Origin: Trichoplusia ni
Lineage: Eukaryota > Arthropoda > Insecta > Lepidoptera > Noctuidae
DNA: 64,000 nt
Direction: 5' to 3'
Assembly: GCF_003590095.1 (NCBI RefSeq)
Contig: NC_039493.1
Location: 5,952,001-6,016,000, forward strand
Below are positions 1 through 9,946 of the stretch, piece after piece; the first letter of the stretch is position 1; each line of letters opens with the position of its first letter. The notes under the pieces were generated by a model that made no database searches, had not been told where the DNA came from, and saw nothing but the letters and a program-made list of their open reading frames with translations. Made by a program: the position numbers and the translations under genes.

Positions 1-35
1 CCCTCTGCCTGAGGGGGGACCGGAATCGAAGCTTT
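1..35 (+). other. possible 3' end of an exon cut by the window edge
   Basis: The first 35 bases have one open frame, read from base 2, and are followed by a consensus 5' splice site (GTAAGTAA from base 36). This could be the tail of a coding or UTR exon of a plus-strand gene lying to the left. The piece is too short to identify, and a minus-strand reading (acceptor-like ACAAAG) is also possible. Confidence 0.2.
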
Positions 36-1438
36 GTAAGTAAATAATGGCTTATTTTGCAATAGTTACTTACCAATTTTCGCAGTAAATTTTTGCTGTA
101 TATTATTTCTGACGTCCTGTGGTGCTAGATGTGTAGGAAAAATCCCTAGTTTATTTTCGAAATTGATCAATTCACGTCATACGGTAGTGACATCTAGTGA
201 GCTTTTCAGTAACGAAAGTGACGTTTCGTGAATGTAAACAAATTTTCGTTTGGGTATTGTGAATTTGTTGCGTGCTGTGATTGTTATTAAATAATTTTGA
301 AGATTGCGTAACGTGTTATAGAGATTTTGCCGTAAAAGGTAATCACCAACGTTTCTATCTCATTATTCATTTTATTCTGTTATTTTAGGTTATCTTTTTA
401 CTCCAAGGCCACAAACAAAATTTAAAAACTGTAAAGTGAAAACTATTTTGTCAAATATATATTTAAATAGGTTTTGTTTGCAAAACATGATATACGATGA
501 ATTTACCTGTTTCCAATCAAACCTTATTAGCAAAAGTAAAAATAGATTGCTAGAATTTATTTTTATTTCACCATATTTTTATTATTGTCAAGATTAATAT
601 TTGATTTTATTCAAAAAATAAACTTACATACATCATTATCTGATGTATAAAATATAAGCACCTGCCAACATAGTTATCTATATGAGGTTTAGTTGTAATA
701 AAATAAATACATATAGGATTCTATAACCTAACTTCTGCTCCTATACTGCTGTTATTAAAACAAAATAAAACAGATCATTCTTAGGGTAGAAAGTTTATCC
801 ATAGTAGTTAAGACAAAATCATTTTTTCTTTCTTAGTTTTACTAAAGAGTTATAATAGTATGATTTATAAAAAAAAAACTAATGTTATCCGTCTTGATAT
901 TATGACTAATACTACTTTATTCTACATTTTCCTAGTTAATTCCTTATTCTAATGATATAAGAATGTAAATAGTGTTGATATGTCTTGGATATTCCAATTT
1001 TATAAGTTATTTGAACAATAAACACAATCTACACCTATTTTATATGAAGGCAAGAAAGGTTGCTTTGACGGATTAAATCAATTGATCAACTTAAGCCATT
1101 TGTAGTCCAATTCCAACTTGATGGACAAACAACTTAAAGCAGTAGCTGGCCCAGACTGGATGCTCAAGGTTGATATACTTACAAAACGAATGATATAGCT
1201 TAATCTCATAGGTTTCTACAGGGCCGGGCCATGGCATTGGATAATGAAACAATATATTCCATGTCAATTATTTTATATTATTTCATAATGATAAAACTAA
1301 ATACATATAACTAAATGGCGTAGAACTTATCATCTAAATGACTAATTATCAATGTTACATAATATTTATAAAGTTTTTGTAAAATTAAAGAAATCACATC
1401 ATTAAGTAATTTTGTCAATATGTTTGTATTGTGTTTCA
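36..1438. promoter_or_regulatory. AT-rich intergenic stretch with a candidate 5' UTR exon of COQ7 near 230-338
   Basis: No coding sequence is recognisable here. A candidate donor (AAAAG|GTAATC) lies at 338/339 after a stretch that looks like a promoter and 5' UTR. The COQ7 coding exon starts right after a good 3' splice site at 2138, so COQ7 should have a non-coding exon further left, and this is the best candidate seen. The remainder, about 340-1438, is AT-rich and featureless. Transcript data would settle it; this is inference. Confidence 0.3.
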
Positions 1439-1479
1439 TCATCGGGGCCTCTTGTATTCACCAGACTCCTCTGATGATC
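1439..1479 (-). CDS. shf: candidate last exon of shf
   Basis: A strong 3' splice site (CTTTTTGTATTTTCAG) precedes a short frame of 12 residues (SSEESGEYKRPR) followed by two stop codons. It needs a phase-1 donor in the previous exon. The only one that keeps the last EGF cysteine is CCACCG|GTACAC at 1660/1659, which is weak. Using it gives a total length like that of vertebrate WIF1, which also has a short charged tail. Without it the protein ends at 1646 with STGTHT. Confidence 0.55.
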
Positions 1480-4400
1480 CTGAAAATACAAAAAGGAGCA
1501 GGTTTATTTTTAAGGTAGAGTCAAGGTTTTGGATTCTCAGTGCCCTCTCAGGCTTAGAAAAGGCATAGAATTTATTTTAGTCTGTCCATGTCTGATCCAT
1601 GATTGTGTGGTAGGCACATATATTATGTATGTAAGTCTAGCCGCGTCATGTGTGTGTACCGGTGGAGCGGTGGCACCAGCGGCCGCGCCAGCCGGGCTCG
1701 CAGACGCAGACGCCGGCGTGGCAGCGGCCGTGGCGGCAGGCGTGCGCGGCGCAGTCCCCGCGCTCGCGACACGAGCAGTCCCCCAGGCGCCGCCCCACCT
1801 CGCAGTGGTTGCCGCCCAGCCCCGCCGGGCAGCGGCACTTGTTCACGCCTTTGCAGCGCCCGCCGTTCAAACATGGGATCACGCACTTTGCTGGAATCAT
1901 ATAATTACATATCCATTCATCCCTCTTGTCGAATATTGTTGTTCAACTATCTTGTCTCGACGTCACGCTATATACTTACAAAATTCACAACGTAGCCCGT
2001 AATATCCTTTAGGACAGTCGCAAGTATCCTTCTGTATGCATTTGCCACCATTCAAACATTTCTGCGCACATATACCTGTAATTACAGACGTAACCATTGT
2101 TATCAAATAATGTATCAGTTTGCGTTTATTTGTTACAGGAATTAGACAAGATGTTCCGTAAGTCGTTTCTACAACAGTTGCGCTTCGCACACAGCACAGT
2201 GTCGGAAAATAGTCGACCGTACTGGAAAAAGAATCCGCATGTAAGTCAACTCACAAAGTGCCATTGACACCCAAATAACAATGATAGCTAATGGAAACAT
2301 GAAACTATCTAATCTTGACCTAATCCTTTTCCAGCTGGACACGATAATCCGCGTGGACCATGCAGGCGAGCTGGGCGCCGACCGCATCTACGCGGGGCAG
2401 ATGGCGGTGCTGGGCAACACCCCTGAGGGCCCGCTCATCCAGCACATGTGGGACCAAGAGAAAAAGCACCGCGCCAAGTTCGAGGACCTCATCAACGAGT
2501 ACAGAGTGCGACCCACTGCTCTCACACCGATATGGAATGTGGCGGGTTTCGTACTTGGCGCCGGTAAGGAGATTTATTTTTCTTTATGTTTCTAAATAAA
2601 GATAGAACTAAAAAAATGCCTCGAGGACGCTATTATGACAAAAAAAAAACACAGGCTAACTATAAATCTAACTATAAACAAAACTGATAAATCTGAATAA
2701 ATCTAACTTTGATTCTTGGGATGAAGGAAAAGATTCACAACACCTAATCCATTACCAACATTCACATTCCAGGGACCGCGCTACTTGGCAAAGAAGCAGC
2801 AATGGCTTGCACCGTAGCAGTCGAGACCGTCATAGTGGACCACTACAACGACCAGCTCCGAACTCTCATGGAGGACCCCAACATCGACAAAGACATACTG
2901 GAGACCATCACCAAGTTCCGCAATGAGGAGCAGGAACACCACGACACTGGTATTGACCACGGCGCCGAACAAGCTCCCTTCTACAAGGCTTTGACTGAGG
3001 TTATCAAGACTGGTTGCAAAGCTGCCATCGCTATTTCCAAAAAGGTCTAAATTTATGATGATTGATTTCAATGTATGCAATGGTTAATGTTGGTGTTTTG
3101 TTTGTTATCCGTTTTACATAAATATAAGTATGTGTTGCAAGTCCAACATGTTTTTCTTTTTTTGTTTAAATATGCAATAGAAATAAATATAATTAATCGA
3201 AGTAACATGGAATAAAAAATAGTCATGAACCATATTTCTAGTTTATTCCAATACTATGCATCAATTTAACCATTGCCTACACAAATGCTTACTCAAAGCA
3301 GCTTGTGATCGAATGTATAAAGTATTTACTTAAGAAGACTGGCAACGTGAATTACTACCTCAGTAATACAAGCTTTGCTAGGGATATACCAAAACAAGGT
3401 ACGAAGATAAAAGTATAAGACGAAAATCCGAAAGATTCGCCGTCATGGAAGTAGTCAAGACATCCTCGCTTGTTAATTAATATGTACATGAAGACCAGCA
3501 AACCTCTGATTTCGTTCTATTTTATTTTTGATTCGGTGAAACCATGATTGTGAAACAATACGCACAAAAATAAACGTTTGGCGTTGAGATTGGCGTAGTT
3601 CCAACTTCTGCCACTGCAAGAATTAGCGCTAGTGTCAGTTTTCGGAGTACCAATTCTATTTAAACTATTCTGTCGGCAGTAAGCCTACGCTTCCTGGTAT
3701 TGTAAATGATAGGTACAGCTGGCCACACAATTACTGCCTACTATGTAGTACAAAACGTTAAAAGAACGAAAAACTTTATGAATTGCGTTATAGAATATTA
3801 ATGTGTTGTGCTGTAGCATTTACTAACCTAACGTTGGGAATAATTGTGACAAAAAGTATTACTTCCAATAGTTGTCATAGATGTTCATAGATTTTATAGA
3901 CCGCTATTTTAGTGTTACTAAATAAACTATTCAATTTAAATGTTGTATTTTTCATTTATAGTTGTAATTTTTGGCTTGCTTATCGCATGACATCCCAAAA
4001 ATAATTCTACGTCCAGGCTAAGTGGGTTTATGATACTTCACCAACTTTGGAAGACAAACTTCTTTATATTTCACAAGCCGTTATCAGAATGCATGACGAG
4101 GGAACGGGCAAGAGTGATTATTCATATTATTATATTCGAGCTATGGAAGTAACCGCAGCTTATGAAAAGCACGCAGTTGGCAATTGTAGTTTTGGATAAC
4201 GGCTTTCCCATTCAATATACCTATAGGTAATAGTATAGGTATGATATAAAGCTAGGCAGATAGAGCTGTGACCTCCTTCGCAGTTCCGTCCCTGGTAGCC
4301 GGGCGGGCAGGAGCAGAGGCCGGGCGCAGTGCAGTTGCCCCCGTTCATGCACTGCGGGTAGCACAGCGCCGTGCGGCAGTCCGCGCCCATGTAGCCCTCG

Positions 4401-7160
4401 GGGCACTGGCAGATCTTCTCGTTGTTGCACCAGCCGTGGTTCGCGCACTTCTTGTCGCACTCCGGGTCTGGGCCTGGGTTGTAATATAACACTGTCGTTT
4501 TAAATTACTTGTTGGGAAGCTTTCGAAAAAATCTAGTTCAAAAATAGAAATATGTGGAAAATTTAGAAATTGCAATTGGTAGTGTAAAAACAAGTTGACC
4601 GCAGCGCCATTTGAGTTTTAAGATGCTTTTCTTGATATTTTTTGTGGCAAAACTTTGGGTTGTAATTTTTGTTACCAAGTATTTAGCTGAAGCTGTTAAG
4701 GTAGAAAGCCGACCTCAACTCAGTTTATGGCTAGGCAGAGACGATTATTTTCGTCTAGTTTAAATTAATAGCTCAAAAACCTACATATTTTCAAGTTAGG
4801 TTCAAAATACTATATCAAATAATATATCTGTTATACAAGCAAACAGCGCTGTGGCTATAAAACTAATTAATATTAATTTAATCTTAAAAAAAGAAGAAGC
4901 TTATAATTAAGTAGTGTAAATAAAATATTAGTTGAGAGCAAGCGAGATACAAACCTAAAAAACGCAAATGCTGTGAGCAGAGGCACCGTGTAATCAGCCA
5001 ACCAGCGCACTCGGCGGAATCCCGGAAAATAACGCATTCGGTTAATAAGGCCTGGCGTACATCGCAGGCTTGCCACAGATACACAGACAAGGGCCATTAG
5101 TAATGAGGGTGGAACAACACAGCGACCAACTAATGATAGCCCGATTAGTTGCGTAGGTTGCCAAAAAATCTTTTCACTGCAGTGTTTAGTACCTTTTCTG
5201 CAGTTTTTAAAACAGGATTGTAGATTGTATATAAAGCTCACGCTTCAGCACTTTATAAATCAGTTACCTACAATATTTAGCTTTGCCAAACAACAGAAAA
5301 CTATGGTTTTATTATAAAGTGTTAAGTTGTCATTGAAACGTGTAACACATGACATTATTTAATAAATCAGATAAATTATTACCAAAGGAAAGAAACATAA
5401 AGCATGTTTTGTCTAAATTATCGATTGTTTTTGCATAAATTTCAAATAATTCGTCGTTAAATCGAACACAAAACACTAATAAAATGTCAATCGCTGTATT
5501 GTTCGGAGCGAACGCATGAACAAACACTGTGACGTATGATGCTGTGAAACGGTAATAGGCACTGGTAAAGCGCTCGCTCATACCAACTACCCATAAATGT
5601 ATTATTAGTAGCGTAAGCATAACAATATGAGCTCGAAATAGATGAAATGCAATGTTTAGTGCTTCGGTTCTGGTACTCAAGTTCGCTACACTTTTCTCTT
5701 TCTTTTTCAAACGCTAAGCATGAGAAATCAAATTAATAAGCTTTGTGGGACTCATTAGAACGTTTGCAGTGTTTGTGGAAGAAGGTAACTGTTATTTTTA
5801 AATTAAGATATTAAAAGCGTTACGTCTGTGTCTTTGATGTTGTGCTTTTTGAATAAAAATCGTTTATGGTAATCAGGTGATGTTGCCAGGTAAAAAAACG
5901 GTTAGTGATTTGATAGTAAATGTGATACAACTACAAAAACACAGACATGTAAGTGTTAAAAATGCGTTGGCGATACAATACCTGTCCTTTCTAAATACAC
6001 ACCTCTCTGTGCGCATTCCTTCTTTAGGTGTAACCTTAATGGGGTGCCTTTAAGCGGCAATCCGCGGCCATTTTTAAGCACAAGCCCTATTTCAAATGTG
6101 GCTACGCCGCTGTTGTTGCCCACACATGGCAATATTATACTGAATTCTGTGAAACAAACTCGTTACTTTTTTAATGGTTCTTTAATTTTGACCTCTATTA
6201 AAAAGTTCATAAGATGCAAATTCTGTATTCATTTTAAACAATACTATCATATTCTAATCGGAACGCGACTGGCAGAGAAATGGTTTGCGAAATTCCTGGG
6301 AATTTTCGAAAGCAAGATGTTATTGGATTTTCCTTGGATAGATTTTTTGCGTCAACCCGTAGGTTATTGATTTAACAAATAAAACACGACGGTTTAGCAT
6401 CCCATATTGTGAAAATTGCAGAATCAGTAGACATTCATTCATTGCGGAACATATACTTTAAAAAGGACGTAATTCTTAGATCTTATGTATCTTAAATTAC
6501 CTTTAGACGTCTTAGGCACCCGTCCTCTAGTTTTGATGGACAACACTGGAGGTTTCAGTATCGTGAGGTCTGATGACGTGAGGATATCGAAGTCGTAGTA
6601 GTATCTCTTCTTGGACTTCCACGTGAAGTTGACGTGGCCGACCTCCGAGGGTATGACCGGCAGCTTGTTGGAGAAGTTAGGGTCCAACACGTACTGGGAC
6701 ACGTGCCCGTTGATTATGGCAAACACCTGCATGGATATGCCTGGAAATGGTATTGTTATATTTATTAACATGCCATTATTTTCTTGGTATTCATCTAGAC
6801 AGATGATTAGGTAGTAGATTTCAGCCAGACTCCCAAAGACTCCTTTTACACTAAGCTTTTGGCTATTAAAAGCATGTATTATACTTTCTAATCTTCTTTA
6901 CCACAGCACAAACATTAAAGCTTCTAAGCCTTAGAGAAGCTAATTAATGATGGGTCTTTAGAAGTTAGACAGATGTAAGTCTTAATGATGTACTCACCAC
7001 TGAACATCCTGACTTGACGCTCATCGATCCACAGCGAGAGATCGGAGTGGTGGCGGCCCTCGGGGTCCTTGTAGTCGCGGCGACCGGCGCCGAGCGCCAG
7101 CGACATGGCCAGCGCTAGCCCCGCGCACAGCCGAGCGCCCATCGAAGCCGATCGCCACAT
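1439..7160 (-). CDS. shf: Shifted / Wnt inhibitory factor 1 homologue (WIF domain plus five EGF repeats)
   Basis: Secreted extracellular protein. In Drosophila, Shifted stabilises Hedgehog and helps it spread through heparan-sulfate matrix; vertebrate WIF1 binds Wnts. Coding exons on the minus strand: 7160-6998, 6740-6501, 6146-5982, 4473-4273, 2075-1980, 1890-1660 and probably 1479-1439. All junctions are phase 1, giving about 378 residues against about 379 in vertebrate WIF1. A hydrophobic signal peptide covers roughly residues 1-25 (ARLCAGLALAMSLALGAG). The WIF domain runs about 35-185, with a glycosylation site NFT and a C-terminal part (EFSIILPCVGNNSGVATFEI) carried by the short 6146-5982 exon. 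Five EGF-like modules (CANHGWC, CMNGGNC, CLNGGKC, CLNGGRC, CRHGRC cores) follow. The ATG lies one base after a 3' splice site (TTTCATCCAG), so a 5' UTR exon lies upstream. If the last intron is not used, the frame stops at 1646 and the protein has 369 residues. Confidence 0.9.
2151..3050 (+). CDS. COQ7: COQ7, 5-demethoxyubiquinone hydroxylase (mitochondrial)
   Basis: Mitochondrial inner-membrane di-iron enzyme that hydroxylates demethoxyubiquinone, the penultimate step of coenzyme Q synthesis. Exons 2151-2240, 2335-2563 and 2773-3050 join in frame (phases 0 and 1) to give 198 residues, a usual length. The N-terminus (MFRKSFLQQLRFAHS) looks like a mitochondrial presequence. The di-iron ligands are visible: Glu in DHAGELGADRIYAGQ, EKKH (ExxH), Glu in VAVETVIVDHYNDQL, and EEQEHH (ExxH). 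The start exon follows a 3' splice site (TATTTGTTACAG, 2138), so the ATG is 12 nt inside an exon and a 5' UTR intron is likely. The gene lies wholly inside the shf intron 2076-4272, antisense to shf. Possible poly(A) signals lie near 3180-3215. Confidence 0.95.
3051..4272. other. COQ7 3' UTR and remainder of the shf intron
   Basis: The first 170 bases are the probable COQ7 3' UTR, with AATAAA-type signals around 3180-3215. The rest is shf intron. I see no open frame with coding character, no tandem repeat and no RNA gene. Confidence 0.6.
4474..5981. other. shf intron, nothing recognised
   Basis: Both strands were read for missing EGF or WIF exons; none was found and none is needed, because the flanking exons join in phase. 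The open frames here (for example 5330-5710 on the minus strand) have no recognisable protein and no splice-site support. Confidence 0.6.
5982..6146 (-). CDS. shf: shf exon 3: end of WIF domain and linker to EGF 1
   Basis: This 165-nt exon is easy to miss because it has no ATG and a longer plus-strand frame overlies it. It starts after TTTCACAG and ends at ACAG|GTATTG, phase 1 to phase 1. It encodes 55 residues, including LPCVGNN and LPLKGTPLRLHLKKECAQRG, which match the conserved end of the WIF domain and the linker Cys before the first EGF repeat. It joins in frame to both neighbouring exons. Confidence 0.85.
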
Positions 7161-7161
7161 G

Positions 7162-9599
7162 CTGGATGAAATAGAATTCAAGACTTAAGATTTTCACAAA
7201 ATTTAAGATTTTCTACTGGAGCGAAGCGACGCTGTGAAGTGGAGGAAAAGGAAAATATAGGATTGCTTTAAATGAGAGGAGAATTGACAGGATCTAATAC
7301 TATTATGTTTATTATAAGCTGGTCAGGTGGCTCTCAGAGGTGATATTAATAAATTAACTGATATCAGATGCCTGACAAAGGCATGAATTTAAGGGATTTA
7401 TTGTGAGATTGGAGCTGAAAGTGTGAGGTTTTACTGTACAGAAGCTTGGTAAGAGTTGTAAAGTTTACCCACCTGTTGAACAGTATATCTGTATGTGCCC
7501 GAAAGCGATGACACTGCCAAACTTTTAGAGAGACTAACCGCCTTATACTTATCCACTGAGGTTTTACAGAAGTTTGAGTGTGTAAATAAATAAACGTCAT
7601 GAGCTAATTCAGATTTTTGGAAATTCCGTTTCGGATGAAAACAGTAAAATGGTACCTATAGTTTTCTCGCACATTCCCACTTCATAGCTAAATCTTAGCG
7701 TCATAATGAAATAGGTAATACTTATGGGTCATTTTTACCTACGTATAGCAATATGATCATATTTTCATGATTATGCGATTAGTAGCCAGATATTAGATAC
7801 GGAGATATTTGATAGTATACGTATCTACTTATAATAATAAAATACAAACTGCCTCAACAACATGTAAGTGTTTCATCACCTCCATTAAATCTTAATATAA
7901 AGTACAGTCATAAACTCTGGATCAAGTCCGGTTTAAAACCGAATCGTTCCCGAGTGTCCAATTAACAGTACAACCTGGCTATCACCAAAAATATGTCATA
8001 ATTCCATTAAAACGTTCCAACGCGAACCAATAATAAGCGTGTAAGTGGTGTATAATTTGTTTGTCGACCATACAAAATCTCTTCACGTCCACACAGAGAA
8101 AAAAAAATGTAAAGAAAAACAAAATTATCACAGTTAACATAATTGATTGAGGCCGTTTCGGACGTGCTCCTACAATGGTATTATCGTGAGAAAAGGCGGG
8201 CGAAAGTAGAAAAAAAAATACGGCTACAACTTCATTAAATATCCCCTGTCAAAAAGTAATGTCTACTAGTTTTTTTACTCGCTCCCGGTGTCAAATTATA
8301 CGTACAAAAGGTGTTAACAAAAAGAAGACTTCGACAGCTCTATGCGTAGGGGTGCACAACATTTTTTTCTATATAGCATGTTACTGCATTATTACGGTGT
8401 CAAACTTTGAGGGACTTCAATTTTAATGTCAAATTATTCACCAATATAAGTTCCCTTATGAAAACAGTTTTTTTCCTACATATCAGCCGTTAGTTTTCAA
8501 ATAGTTAGTTGCATGTCGCTCATTTTTTTAACTATGTGTATACTTTGAATTCATTGGATATTTGTACTATATATATGTATATGAATTAATCTTGTAAAAC
8601 AAATCGCCCAACAACATGTCTACCACTAACATATATTCATATCAACATCTTACTAGATTAGGTGGCGGCTTTAACAACAAGTAGATGTGTTTAATAATAA
8701 TAAAATAATAGGTACAAAGTCGAATCAAAACAGTTCCCAATTACTAATTGTTATTCACAAAAATATGCGTAATTACTGAACTAGAACATCTTTATCGTAA
8801 GGTCACGCATTGTTTACAATGTACTTTAAAATATTGTGTTGCTAATATTTTGGGCGCCGTTTTATCTAAGTTATGAAATGTATCGGCTCGATAACCCCAA
8901 ATTAGCGCGGGCTGTGCTGAAGATAAAACACCATTTTAATTGAACTTAATTGATACACAATTGAAGTTTGCAGATCAAGAGTGAGTACTGAGTAATGCTG
9001 TTGCTTACCAACAATGCTTGCGACTACCTAATAGAATAGAGAGTACAGCAAACATAGAGAACTGCAGTTGAAGACTGTAGACGATAAGTACGTAATACAA
9101 TCTAAGGAGAATGAGTATGCATAGGTTCAAAATATAATTTAAGAAAGTATTAGGTACTTACAGCTTCTTTATTTTTATACTCGGGTCAAACCTGTCCCTG
9201 ACTTGGGTTCAAACAGCAGCATCGAAGGGATTTCTTTGTACATTAACGAAAGTTAATAACAAAAATATGTATTATTTATTTGATCTGTTTGGCAAGATAG
9301 TGAACACATAGATGTCTTCTATTGCTATTAAATTTCAAAGAAAACAAAGCGATGTTTTATCTATTTTTAATGTTGACTGAAGCTAATACCAAAGTAAACT
9401 TGGTAAAACTAGTACATAAAACATATTTGTCATACAATTTGAGATATTGGTATTGTGGGTTATTCCAATACCACAACTCACAAAGCGGTGAATGTGTACA
9501 AATACCTTTTGCGGTAAGCCTGACTAAGATTAGAACCTATTTTGTATAGGGGCTAAGGAGTGCTGGGTACGAATAATAGCGAGAATAATTAGTGACTAC
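7162..9599. promoter_or_regulatory. upstream region of shf, with a candidate 5' UTR exon
   Basis: No protein-coding gene is supported. Because shf exon 2 begins one base before its ATG, the promoter and first exon should lie here. One minus-strand donor of good quality (AAGCT|GTAAGTA at 9162/9161), preceded by a less AT-rich stretch, is a candidate end of that exon. The remainder is AT-rich with no recognised element. Confidence 0.3.
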
Positions 9600-9655
9600 T
9601 TTTTTTTTTATATTTATTTATTAAAAAATAGAAAATAGGAAATTACATAAAAAAT

Positions 9656-9683
9656 CGCCAAACTGCAAAGCAGTTTGTTGGCG
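9656..9683 (-). repeat. hairpin in the LINE 3' UTR
   Basis: CGCCAAACTGC and GCAGTTTGTTGGCG form a stem around an AAA loop, with a 3-nt bulge on one side. It lies about 50 nt before the A-rich tail. In several LINE families the RT recognises a 3'-end hairpin for target-primed reverse transcription, so this may be the template signal; that role is inference. Confidence 0.6.
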
Positions 9684-9946
9684 ATAATAGCGCTCTTTAT
9701 TATACATTTTTCTTTATTGTGTTTTTATAGTTTACAATGAGTGTAGTTGCATTTATTATTCTTATATATAAACAATAATCACATTATATATACTTTATCT
9801 TGCAACTATTACAATATAAAAATTAAATTTATATTCTAGGAACATCAACCTGTTTATATCTACCATTATTTATTACAACTAATTCTTATTGAAATTTCTA
9901 TTTGGTTAACAATTGTAATGAGATCTGTTCTTACTCCTATGTTTAT

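Noticed and set aside
1529..2002. Ala/Arg-rich plus-strand frames over the shf EGF exon
   Set aside because: They are antisense shadows of a GC-rich Cys-rich coding exon.
5330..5710. 126-residue minus-strand frame in the shf intron
   Set aside because: AT-driven composition, no homology, no splice support, and shf joins in phase without it.
6044..6370. 108-residue plus-strand frame
   Set aside because: It lies over the shf linker exon, which is supported by splice sites, phase and homology on the minus strand; the plus-strand protein is unrecognisable.
9322..9549. 75-residue plus-strand frame upstream of the LINE
   Set aside because: No recognisable protein, no splice signals and low-complexity AT composition.
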